64,000 bases of DNA, taken from NCBI RefSeq assembly GCF_003201815.1, contig NZ_QJKB01000006.1, positions 186,001 through 250,000 of the forward strand, read 5' to 3'. The position numbers and the translations under genes are program-made. Position 1 is the stretch's first letter, and each line of letters begins with the position of its first letter. The notes under the pieces were generated by a model, which saw only the letters and a program-made list of their open reading frames with translations, was not told the origin of the DNA and made no database searches. This document shows positions 39,001 to 47,511 of this stretch, in pieces. The stretch is from Undibacterium pigrum (GTDB lineage: Bacteria > Pseudomonadota > Gammaproteobacteria > Burkholderiales > Burkholderiaceae_D).

Positions 39001-39110
39001 CTGCGCGAGGGAAGATTGTCATAAATGTTTTCGCGAGCAGAGAGGCTCAGAAACCGCGCGAGTATAGCGAGAGATACTTCGAGACGGCCAAGAATAGCTA
39101 TTCAATTTGA
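33060..39110 (+). CDS. Giant STAND NTPase with N-terminal nuclease-like domain (Avs-like antiviral protein)
   Basis: 2016 aa; ATG 33060 with AGG 5 bp upstream. (1) Residues about 25-130: E47, D65-D66 (GIADDLVLGFDG), then Q79-F-K81 (IGHQFKTSK), the E...DD...QxK spacing of Cap4/DUF4297 PD-(D/E)XK nucleases. (2) Residues about 260-600: STAND/NACHT-type NTPase with Walker A GPPGSGKST (292-300), Walker B TIIVVDGLDHV (384-394), GHPLA (481-485) and HNSFRLF (582-588). (3) Residues about 600-1800: helical repeats of TPR type, the expected target sensor, and a C-terminal domain to 2016. This layout is that of Avs proteins, which recognise a phage protein, oligomerise and degrade DNA. GC is higher than in its flanks. 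No partner gene is adjacent. Family membership is by motif reading only. Confidence 0.82.
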   Translation: MSVTVNSNNRSPKVVYSTPPAEGERRALRGYIGQYEKSGAAIYVALERDQLRWIGIADRSAGIADDLVLGFDGLVIGHQFKTSKFPGTFTIGTILTGADGLLTPLIHAWTCLSKDNPDARVEIRLIVNDIPSVKDKPGDVSPGHSAAFLDEFERFPNRPLKEWQLSSWSRLIDMLLRASGLNESEFERFLHGLRVVHGAAADLVQTHKLSTEQSRLALEIAKTLPKLVTDTRDKDRWSRDELLQELGWRDPAKMQYIHRFPVGAYVQRNRETEISLLEGLRTVDQGYLSLIGPPGSGKSTLLQVALATEPNIRLVRYLAYVPGAAQGVGRGEADSFFDDVNTQLRNSGLVSLRLRDNSLHERREQFGALLKQAGERYERDGIRTIIVVDGLDHVPREERPTHSLLGELPLPVSIPKGVTFVLGTQRLDLAQLKPALKEQAEKSGRLVQMRPLGREAIARIADTLGLAPAISRVDVSNLSHGHPLASRYLIQALLNADDVGRQQLLAGSMKFDGDIESVYTSAWREITGDSDAMDVLGFIARAEAPMPLQLLAKVVEERAIERALVVARHLLRDTPQGWSVFHNSFRLFVIAQPRMRLGRIDADYSQRVYRDLAQLSKIALKESSQRWFELRYRARAGDIHDVLMLATPDRFRQQLAAGRPISDIHADIRLSLFAVRSTLDATTLTRLLLCSDEVGRREIALEYSDRLPLAMLAVGDIDAAVSFVQDFPSRGYEVVDHLLQHGDFDRAKDLFETLEPLSQLHASKFQNYGDQHNLKEFEKWARRAFHFRDAEQIQQSIDHLATEGMRQTSEVDSEETTAAVKRYLRREAAEAMLQHNGTDPEKLCGELSVAAEDRPSVIVHAGLAAHERGNSAQALALFDAALQLPEFDEISNGLRRSVALVAITLGRCDLASVIFEKLIAPMVSMGDDDTDPSGLVDLVSAVMHHARLCALLEKPLPDVTPSKHPSWQPLQTYASKIGMLLGCVAKDPSSVYTGGVQILARKAMGYLLRLSPKGGGDSYRVQQAMKAVSVLAHSLLNIAAKCDESEYCAVLKEIDDAIATSPLNGLWYIKRRLAVETYRIDGHRAAAVARLDALAVELQEDTPSEQLDGLADLAISFAAVGDVERAKLVLATAPEQCLGYALPPKKDPQYAIWRDIMVLANGVDPGRRAQRISVLMRQVGGMTETEGSSAAGRLSMPLIDEAMQVGPRFGFEVSKTLAHWNLIPWSNKVDMLMIGMVRRRPESFVACTTVWCGLCLPFYMEPFYRDPYHIGDFIDVAANAAGPGQIAQLVQMLLDEIELASRAHERLSLLKRLRAAAARHGLKSAQLDASVERWSSEAPEPRYSYTPSKYDSEPTLEDLERAFEADGDELNHNAPYRFAELAESAPLHLVQRMYERWESLQSDTRCRFLLVKRLAKVGEVDYARKLVRGYEQGKDPWSSWSQWMGGGKFLYFEARRLLDGDIVYPTAFENLVDSVLAGQENRQSLLTELDSILPVISLAPDWPAIWSLLAEQMTCTREFQIGKNFEPAAEPLDDEEILVELLHFALRLPVAEVQRNARNCALKLAVQPTHGETVSERVMRRLLDGDLDAPLQALQILLLGKLDHLAPLLGPTAAKLVSHRDFAVAEAATLLSKRWGNPILMDGQPLPLFYKFELVGSLKVDRELTDERTGAMRVESELGWTQILRSTAQALAKAADVDELTIRRRAAMFIQEWGGLEAFGPNAVTRVEDQLRALDMKIKYLKPHALIGVIALRHVAGELHQAGLLKPNDLPMLLESMNAPIPPLPLSLPQVRPKDVRRPLVARNARWMEGERKWTEGVVDDIATWSDQGGEHVVAEVSQFKIFKPRQAELLLHRIRAPGVSIDDEKFDDCYQQLPAAVWIGRVLPFDNEPAPTLIRRLVCSVDFGLDSVAYPIVLCPNLLRQLQWRAHADAPGIYIDSSGAIVARIVWWRDAGPVDIDDESIWGEGCYIALTKAGLARFAAARGKIVINVFASREAQKPREYSERYFETAKNSYSI

Positions 39111-39291
39111 GTCGCCGACATATGTAGCAAATTGCTTGAAATCGATCCCATCTCTTTCAATTTCTGCCTCATCTTTTGTTGCACTTTACGTCAGCATAGT
39201 TTTTCCAAATATTTTCGGCGTAAGCTGCTTAGGTCATTGCACTAATGTTTTTAGAAAATGTGATTTTTGATTAATTTTATAAGGATTACCT

Positions 39292-39315
39292 TAGTTTAGC
39301 TGTACAGCTAAACTA
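39292..39315. repeat. Perfect 24-bp palindrome after the giant gene
   Basis: TAGTTTAGCT, GTAC, AGCTAAACTA. It is 182 bp past the giant gene's stop and has no T run on either strand, so it is not an ordinary terminator. Its half AGTTTAGCT also occurs at 32815-32823 on the other side of the gene. Confidence 0.75.
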
Positions 39316-39446
39316 GTTAAAAAAGCTAAAGAAAGCCGGATTTTCGGTATCCAGCAGTGATCGTCTTCTTACGATCTATTACCAGTAAGTCGCTGTCCTA
39401 GTTTTAATGCTTGCAGATTGGCGGCACGTCGGCAGGGGATTTTGAA

Positions 39447-39510
39447 ATTTAATTTTCGTCATAATACTCCACGGAAAGCGCCGATATAAGATGGATAATT
39501 TTCAGGGAGT
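39447..39510 (+). repeat. Direct repeat copy A (with copy B at 42237-42305)
   Basis: Roughly 60-70 bp aligned by eye at about 80% identity; longest exact block is ATAAGATGGATAATTTTCA, and ATTTTCGTCAT is also shared. The two copies flank the integron remnant. Copy B ends just next to the pgm stop codon. Confidence 0.8.
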
Positions 39511-39796
39511 TTTTGTTTGTGAAGGCCTAATCCTGGGCTGTAACAAAGATGTGATTGAATTTCTTTTGGCTTGTGATAACAATTTGATTGTCGTTCATCG
39601 GCATGATGTATTCAGTAACGCCTCCCCCGAAAATTTCAATCCTATCAAACAAATAGTCAATTTAACGATTGACCTTGTCTCTTGCTTCTTTCTAAGCAAA
39701 AAGCAGTTTTTATTTTTTTGCTTATTTAATTCGCAAATCCAATCTGAAAATGTAAACAACTATGCTTATCTGAGTATTTTTTTTACAAAAATTTGA
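39491..39796 (+). CDS. Doubtful small ORF in AT-rich region
   Basis: 101 codons beginning MDNFQGVFVCEGLILGCNKD. No clear ribosome site, no motif recognised and biased toward hydrophobic and aromatic residues as expected of AT-rich non-coding DNA. The first codons are part of direct repeat A. Recorded only because it is the longest frame in this gap. Confidence 0.2.
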   Translation: MDNFQGVFVCEGLILGCNKDVIEFLLACDNNLIVVHRHDVFSNASPENFNPIKQIVNLTIDLVSCFFLSKKQFLFFCLFNSQIQSENVNNYAYLSIFFTKI

Positions 39797-39893
39797 TGTG
39801 AATATCAGAAATCAATTTTCTCATAGAGAAAATTTTGTTGTTTGCATTTTTAGGTAGGTATAACCGTTCTAACGTATAGGTTTTAAGCATTAT

Positions 39894-39935
39894 AAAAAAT
39901 ATCCCATTTCTCCTATGAGAAATGGGATATTTTTT
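39894..39935. terminator. Strong bidirectional terminator hairpin after the third cassette gene
   Basis: Perfect 19-bp stem: arms 39894-39912 and 39917-39935 with loop CTAT, including A6/T6 flanks so it works both ways. It is downstream of the minus-strand gene ending at 39987. Confidence 0.9.
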
Positions 39936-39975
39936 GTTTACACTTGGAATGCGTAGTTTCCGAATCGAGTGTCGA

Positions 39976-39982
39976 GTTATGC
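39976..39982 (-). other. attC R''-like core after the third cassette gene
   Basis: GCATAAC on the minus strand begins 4 nt after the stop at 39987, the same arrangement as in the other two cassettes. A matching GTTRRRY end is not clear; the nearest candidate (GTTAGAA, around 39867-39873) does not fit well and the arms between do not pair. The attC is probably truncated. Confidence 0.4.
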
Positions 39983-39986
39983 ACTT

Positions 39987-40679
39987 TCATTTCAAGCCTG
40001 TTGCAACAACAGCTTGAAGCAACTCAGCCGCGTGGTTAATGATTGGTCCCGCCATTGCTTCACGTTGCATTACGGACATCGGCCCTTCGCCAAAATAAAG
40101 GCCGTCAGAGACCAAAAATGTTAATCGTACATTTCCTTGTTTTGGCGGCGCTAATCGCGGCTTATCCCACGGCCCTATCTGTGACACCACTGGCTCTGAA
40201 ACAGAAAATAATTTCTTAACCATTGGTAAAAAGCTGTCAACACCCTCGATGACAACAAGCTTGCCAGACTGATTTATATAGCGCACCCCACCTTCCGAGA
40301 AGGCGGCAAGTGTATCAAGGCCACCTGTGAGTGGCACTTCAATAATCACACCAAGCAAAATCTTTGGTTGAACAGTTTTTCCTTGCTCGCGAAGACGCGA
40401 GAAAGCCAAAAATCGAACACGTCCTTCTGCCGTAGTGTCAGAGGCTAGGGCTTCAAGTGCAGAAAAATCGGCAGGCGAGGAAAACAAAATTGATTGCCAG
40501 CGCGTGGGGGTGTCGCCTGACTTACTTTTAAACCCATCTGGGTTGTCGCAAAAAAGTAAGTTATAAATTGTATTCATAGCCTCATCGGCGTATGGCGAGT
40601 GTGAAACGCCCGCTGTTGCACCCGAAGCAGCAAAATTAAGGCCAACGGCAGTGAGTAATTTATTGAACATAGAATGCAT
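39987..40679 (-). CDS. Hypothetical protein in third integron cassette
   Basis: 230 aa from ATG 40679 (MHSMFNKLLTAVGLNFAASG); the open frame reaches 40745, but that part lies in the attC-like palindrome of the neighbouring cassette, and a start at 40670 is also possible. No family recognised. It has a soluble alpha/beta look, with GKTVQPKILLGVIIEVPLTGGLDTLAAFSEGGVRYINQSGKLVVIEG; the N-terminus is not a convincing signal peptide. Followed by a GCATAAC core and a strong terminator. No clear ribosome site. Confidence 0.72.
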   Translation of the reverse strand: MHSMFNKLLTAVGLNFAASGATAGVSHSPYADEAMNTIYNLLFCDNPDGFKSKSGDTPTRWQSILFSSPADFSALEALASDTTAEGRVRFLAFSRLREQGKTVQPKILLGVIIEVPLTGGLDTLAAFSEGGVRYINQSGKLVVIEGVDSFLPMVKKLFSVSEPVVSQIGPWDKPRLAPPKQGNVRLTFLVSDGLYFGEGPMSVMQREAMAGPIINHAAELLQAVVATGLK

Positions 40680-40760
40680 GATGTCGACTTGAGATGTACG
40701 CGCGCTGATCAGTAAGTTGAATGGGAACGCATATTCGCACGTCATCTTCGAATGTTATGC
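40676..40760 (-). repeat. Degenerate attC-like site of the second cassette
   Basis: GCATAAC (40754-40760, minus strand) starts 11 nt after the second cassette gene's stop. The 85 bp to 40676 form an imperfect palindrome (GATGACGTGCG against GATGTACGCGCG plus outer bases), as attC arms do, but the R' core is ATGATGC-like rather than GTTRRRY, so the site looks mutated. Confidence 0.5.
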
Positions 40761-40771
40761 TTGAGCTATTT

Positions 40772-41200
40772 TCATTGTTTGTTAATAGCATCTTCAATAA
40801 AACCGACGATCTCAGAAACTGAAATTGTAAATATTCCAGCCTTGCCAGCATCGAATGCAGATTTCCAAGTATTGTAGCCTTCAATATAATTTGGATTTGG
40901 TTTTCTCTTTCCGAGCAGTTTGGTAAGACTCTTATTTAGTGTTTCTTCAGAAACTGGAAAATGGGGTAGTTCTGAAGAAACACCACCCTGAATATGATTG
41001 TTCTTAACCTTGACGCCATCGACACTGATGTGGAAGATTTTTCCGAGCTTCTGATGCGTTTCTATCTTGTTGATCAAAACGGTCGATTTTTCTTCACCTG
41101 CTCTAGTCTTGTATGCCCAAAGCTGACCTTCAGAGTAATCCGCCGCTTTGGCGATGCTGAATACAGAAAGTAAGCTCATGATAGTGATCAGTTTCTTCAT
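40772..41200 (-). CDS. Secreted hypothetical protein in second integron cassette
   Basis: 142 aa. Signal peptide MKKLITIMSLLSVFSIAKA with cleavage likely before ADYSEG, so periplasmic or exported. The mature part begins YSEGQLWAYKTRAGEEKSTVLINKIE and has no motif I know. AT-rich relative to core genes, lies between two attC-type sites on the same strand as its neighbours and has a leader of about 95 nt. Function unknown, as for most cassette genes. Confidence 0.8.
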   Translation of the reverse strand: MKKLITIMSLLSVFSIAKAADYSEGQLWAYKTRAGEEKSTVLINKIETHQKLGKIFHISVDGVKVKNNHIQGGVSSELPHFPVSEETLNKSLTKLLGKRKPNPNYIEGYNTWKSAFDAGKAGIFTISVSEIVGFIEDAINKQ

Positions 41201-41294
41201 GGTAGTAAGCTATAACGCTGAATTACACGATGCGTAAGAGGTTTTGAATAGGTGGCATTCTTCGCTTCAGATCCCCGGAGTGCATGTCTTTGAA

Positions 41295-41374
41295 GCCTAA
41301 CGTAGAGCTAGCCGACGCTGCGCGGCGATATTGTGCAGCGACCGAAGGGCGCAAGCTTGAGCGCCATGTTATGC
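41295..41374 (-). repeat. attC recombination site of the first cassette
   Basis: On the minus strand it starts with GCATAAC (R'', 41368-41374) and ends with the canonical GTTAGGC (R', 41295-41301), 80 bp. The ends pair: the first 20 bases match the complement of the last 18 with one bulge, leaving an unpaired base as in folded attC sites, and TCGCTGC pairs with GCAGCG in the middle. The stop codon of the first cassette gene overlaps R''. Confidence 0.88.
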
Positions 41375-41713
41375 AGACATTTTTGAGACATGCTTAAGGG
41401 CAAAGAAAATGACTATTGCCGGAATAATCAGGGCAATGACATTCCACATCCCCATTGCAAGCAGGACTACCTGATTGATAGCGACAAAACCTGTGTAGGT
41501 ATAAGCTGCCCATTTTTTCATCATCCATAGGCCTATCATGCACACCAATCCGACGAAGGATGAAAAGCCTAAATATGGTGGATACCAAGGGCCAATTTGC
41601 TGGACAATTGGAGAAAAAATGAGTGGTACTGCGATTAGTGCGCCCAAAAAACCAATTACACAAATGACTGTAATAGACGTCGGTCGCTTTACCTTTTCGA
41701 TTGATTCACTCAT
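41369..41713 (-). CDS. Small membrane protein in first integron cassette
   Basis: 114 aa with about three to four membrane segments (ITVICVIGFLGALIAVPLIF, LGFSSFVGLVCMIGLWMM, YTGFVAINQVVLLAMG, NVIALIIPAIVIFFALK). No family assigned. AGGAGA Shine-Dalgarno 6 bp before the ATG. The stop codon overlaps the attC R'' core, as is common in compact cassettes. It is the cassette nearest the attI-like core and integrase relic. Confidence 0.85.
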   Translation of the reverse strand: MSESIEKVKRPTSITVICVIGFLGALIAVPLIFSPIVQQIGPWYPPYLGFSSFVGLVCMIGLWMMKKWAAYTYTGFVAINQVVLLAMGMWNVIALIIPAIVIFFALKHVSKMSA

Positions 41714-41739
41714 GGCTAGAGTCTCCTTGGAATGATGTT

Positions 41740-41746
41740 GTTTAAC
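41740..41746 (-). other. attI-like core site (cassette insertion point)
   Basis: GTTAAAC on the minus strand (GTTRRRY consensus), 27 bp upstream of the first cassette gene and between it and the integrase relic, exactly where attI is expected. The rest of attI is not identifiable. Confidence 0.55.
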
Positions 41747-41913
41747 TTCAAATAGGGTGAAAAAAATTCCGCCTAATGTGGTGGTTCGTCCGCAATACGC
41801 TTATTACTGTTGAACTGTGAAGCCATCCGAAATATGCGGTGTTTATATTCAGTACTAATAATAACCAGAAAAAGGCAGGCAGCCTTCATGGACATTCCAC
41901 CAGTCATATCTGA

Positions 41914-42125
41914 ATCAAGCTCTACACATCTAAGCTTGCCCAGCTGTGTAAAAATTGCATTCGTGATAAGCGCTTCAGTTTACGCACTGAACGAGCGTAT
42001 GTCTACTGGATTCTATGGCACACTCGCTTTCATGGCCTGCATCAACCTTGGAGATGGGCGTGGTCGAGGTAAAAGCCTTCTTGTCCTATCTGACCATTGA
42101 GCGCAGTGTCAGCAGCTCAATCCAT
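41914..42125 (+). pseudogene. intI: Integron integrase (intI) relic, frameshifted and truncated
   Basis: One frame (41914-42069) reads LAQLCKNCIRDKRFSLRTER then AYVYWI and RFHGLHQP, the N-terminal SAM-like domain of integron integrases. The next frame (from 42054) continues EMGVVEVKAFLSYLTIERSV. A missing single T near 42049-42052 would restore one frame (HQP-LEMG). Similarity stops soon after SSSIH (about 42122), so the catalytic tyrosine-recombinase domain is gone. It is divergent from the cassette genes, as intI normally is. Confidence 0.85.
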
Positions 42126-42236
42126 TTGCTGCATAAGACCCAACTTAGAGCAGATAATCGACCGTTTAGCAGGCTCTACTCAAAGTCATCCCAATCTGGA
42201 TTCTCTATACCAAATTTGTCTTCAATGGAATTATTT

Positions 42237-42305
42237 GAACTTGATTTTCGTCATGATGCCTGCACAGAAAGCGTCTGCATAAGATGGATAATTTTCAAGG
42301 AGCCA
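42237..42305 (+). repeat. Direct repeat copy B
   Basis: Partner of 39447-39510; shares ATAAGATGGATAATTTTCA and flanking bases. It ends 4 bp before the pgm stop codon. Confidence 0.8.
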
Positions 42306-42308
42306 GCT

Positions 42309-44012
42309 TTAAGACTGCTGTCTCTTCTCATCTATTGTTGATAGCGCCACATCCACAAGACCCTGCGCCTCCGCCACAATCTCGTGCAAATGCTGTTCCC
42401 CCTTGAAGCTCTCGGCATAAATCTTATAGATTTCTTCAGTACCCGAAGGACGGGCAGCAAACCAGCCGTTGTTGGTGATGACTTTCACGCCGCCTATGGC
42501 GGTCATATTGCCGGGGGCGGTGGTGAGGATGTCTGTGATGCTGTTGCCCGCCAGCAATTTGCTGGTGATCTGTTGTGGGGATAGCTTGGACAGGGCTTTT
42601 TTCTGTGCTGGTGTAGCTGGGGCTTCTACCCGTATGCTGACAGGTTTGCCAAATTCTTGTGTAAGCTGCTCATATAGCTGGCCGGGGTCGCGTCCAGTCC
42701 TTGCTTTTATTTCACCTGCCAGCAGGGCGGCGACTATGCCGTCCTTGTCTGTTGTCCATGCGCTGCCGTTCATGCGTACAAAGCTGGCGCCTGCGCTTTC
42801 TTCGCCACCAAAACCCAGGCTGCCATCAAACAGACCTGAAGCGAACCATTTGAAGCCGACTGGCATGTCGTACAGCTTGCGTCCGAGTCGTCTGCTCACA
42901 TGCTCTATCATGCGGCTGCTGACGACGGTTTTGCCTATGCCGGGTTTGTTACCCCAGTCCGGGCGATGCTGGAACAGGTAATCGATGGCGACGGCCAGAT
43001 AGTGGTCTGGCGTCATCAGGCCAGCGCCGGGCGTGACGATGCCATGGCGGTCATGGTCGGTGTCGCAGGCAAAGGCAATGTCAAAATCTGACTGTATGTC
43101 CAGCAGGCGGCGCATGGCATAGGGTGATGAAGGGTCCATGCGTATCTTGCCATCCCAGTCCAGCGGCATGAAGCGGAAAGTCGGATCGACGACATCACTG
43201 ACTACGGTCAGGTCTATCTGATATTTTTCCGCGATGCGGCCCCAGTAATGCACGCCTGCACCGCCAAGCGGATCAACGCCCAGACGTATGCCAGAATGCC
43301 GTATCGCGGCCAGATCAATAATCTGTTCAAGCTCGCTGACATAGGTGTTCATGAAGTCGTAACGGTGTGTCGTGTCGGCATGTATCGCCCGCTCAAAGGG
43401 CATGCGCTTTACGTCCTTCAAATTCGGGGCCATGAGTTCATTGGCACGCTTGCCTATCCAGTCGGTGGTGGCTGTATCTGCCGGGCCACCATTGACGGCA
43501 TTGTATTTAAAGCCGCCATTGTCGGGTGGATTGTGGGAGGGTGTAATGACGATGCCATCGGCCAGGCCAGTGTTTTGCTCAATGCCACCAGCAATAGCAG
43601 TAGCAGAACGGCGACCACGGTTATACATCAGGATAGCCAGCGATACAGCAGGTGTCGGTGTGTATTCGTCACCGCTGGACAGCATGAGGGTGATGCCATT
43701 GGCCGCAAGCACTTCTATCGCGCTGATGCGTGCCGGTTCTGACAAGGCATGGGTATCAATACCGAGGAACAAGGGGCCGCTGATACCCTGTTGCTGACGA
43801 TAGTCACAAATTGCCTGAGTAATGGCAAGAACATGATATTCATTGAAGCTGGTCTGGAACGAGGAACCGCGGTGGCCAGAAGTGCCAAATGCTACTCTTT
43901 GCGCAGCGATTTGTGCATCTGGGATGTGTTTGTAATAAGCGGCGATTAGCTGGTTCACATCGACCAGTGCAGAATCTGGTGACAATTGACCTGCAAGCGG
44001 ATGGATATGCAT
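42309..44012 (-). CDS. pgm: Phosphoglucomutase (alpha-D-glucose phosphate-specific)
   Basis: 567 aa from ATG 44012 (MHIHPLAGQLSPDSALVDVN); an upstream in-frame ATG adds 16 basic, Cys-rich residues that look unlike the family. Motifs: RVAFGTSGHRGSS near the N-terminus, phosphoserine loop VITPSHNPPDNGGFK, metal-binding DTDHDRHG and the sugar-binding GGEESAGASF. It interconverts glucose 1-phosphate and glucose 6-phosphate for glycogen and envelope sugar metabolism. Single gene, between the integron remnant and the metal efflux operon. Confidence 0.95.
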   Translation of the reverse strand: MHIHPLAGQLSPDSALVDVNQLIAAYYKHIPDAQIAAQRVAFGTSGHRGSSFQTSFNEYHVLAITQAICDYRQQQGISGPLFLGIDTHALSEPARISAIEVLAANGITLMLSSGDEYTPTPAVSLAILMYNRGRRSATAIAGGIEQNTGLADGIVITPSHNPPDNGGFKYNAVNGGPADTATTDWIGKRANELMAPNLKDVKRMPFERAIHADTTHRYDFMNTYVSELEQIIDLAAIRHSGIRLGVDPLGGAGVHYWGRIAEKYQIDLTVVSDVVDPTFRFMPLDWDGKIRMDPSSPYAMRRLLDIQSDFDIAFACDTDHDRHGIVTPGAGLMTPDHYLAVAIDYLFQHRPDWGNKPGIGKTVVSSRMIEHVSRRLGRKLYDMPVGFKWFASGLFDGSLGFGGEESAGASFVRMNGSAWTTDKDGIVAALLAGEIKARTGRDPGQLYEQLTQEFGKPVSIRVEAPATPAQKKALSKLSPQQITSKLLAGNSITDILTTAPGNMTAIGGVKVITNNGWFAARPSGTEEIYKIYAESFKGEQHLHEIVAEAQGLVDVALSTIDEKRQQS

Positions 44013-44317
44013 GGAGTTCTTTCTGCGAATTTTGCACGCACATGTATCGATGACGTTCAAGGGATTATCGTTGATGCATCAGGTCTGTTCTGTTCGTTGA
44101 CGAACCAAGTTTTTGTGCTGGTCTAAAACAGCGACGACTCCTATTGTGAGCAATAGCCTGGCAGATGTTCTCTCTCTTGGAGTACGCTGTACTTGGCGAG
44201 GTTTAACTTTATGTGGAAAGCCAGGCTTGCTCCTTTATTTCAATATCTCTGCCCCGGTCGTCGCGCCTGAGATTCTTTCAAGTGCGACGACAGGCAAAGT
44301 AAATCAACCCTATTGCA
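44013..44317. other. Intergenic region between pgm and czcA
   Basis: 305 bp, probably the pgm promoter side and the tail of the czc transcript. It contains a GTCGTCGC/GCGACGAC stem (44257-44291) with a 19-nt loop but no T run. No gene seen. Confidence 0.5.
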
Positions 44318-47503
<3,186 letters not shown>

Positions 47504-47511
47504 TCATGCTC

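Larger units (their letters stand above)
39111..39986. other. AT-rich stretch after the giant gene
   Basis: 876 bp of low GC. It holds a 24-bp palindrome (39292-39315), a repeat shared with 42237-42305 (39447-39510) and a 19-bp-stem hairpin (39894-39935). A 101-codon frame at 39491-39796 starts inside the repeat and is listed as doubtful. Otherwise nothing is recognisable. Confidence 0.5.
41714..42308. other. Region between the first cassette and pgm
   Basis: 595 bp. It holds the attI-like core, the integron integrase relic (41914-42125) and direct repeat copy B. Short plus-strand frames in this gap are fragments of the relic read across its frameshift. Confidence 0.7.

Noticed and set aside
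39867..39982. Full attC for the third cassette
   Set aside because: Only the GCATAAC end fits; the far end and arm pairing fail, and the internal hairpin is an ordinary terminator.
31758..42308. Prophage
   Set aside because: An XRE-type gene alone is not enough: no structural, packaging, lysis or intact integrase gene is present.
41810..42341. Two overlapping hypothetical genes (96 and 108 codons) downstream of the cassettes
   Set aside because: Partly frames of the intI relic on either side of its frameshift and partly another frame across it; they are not separate genes.
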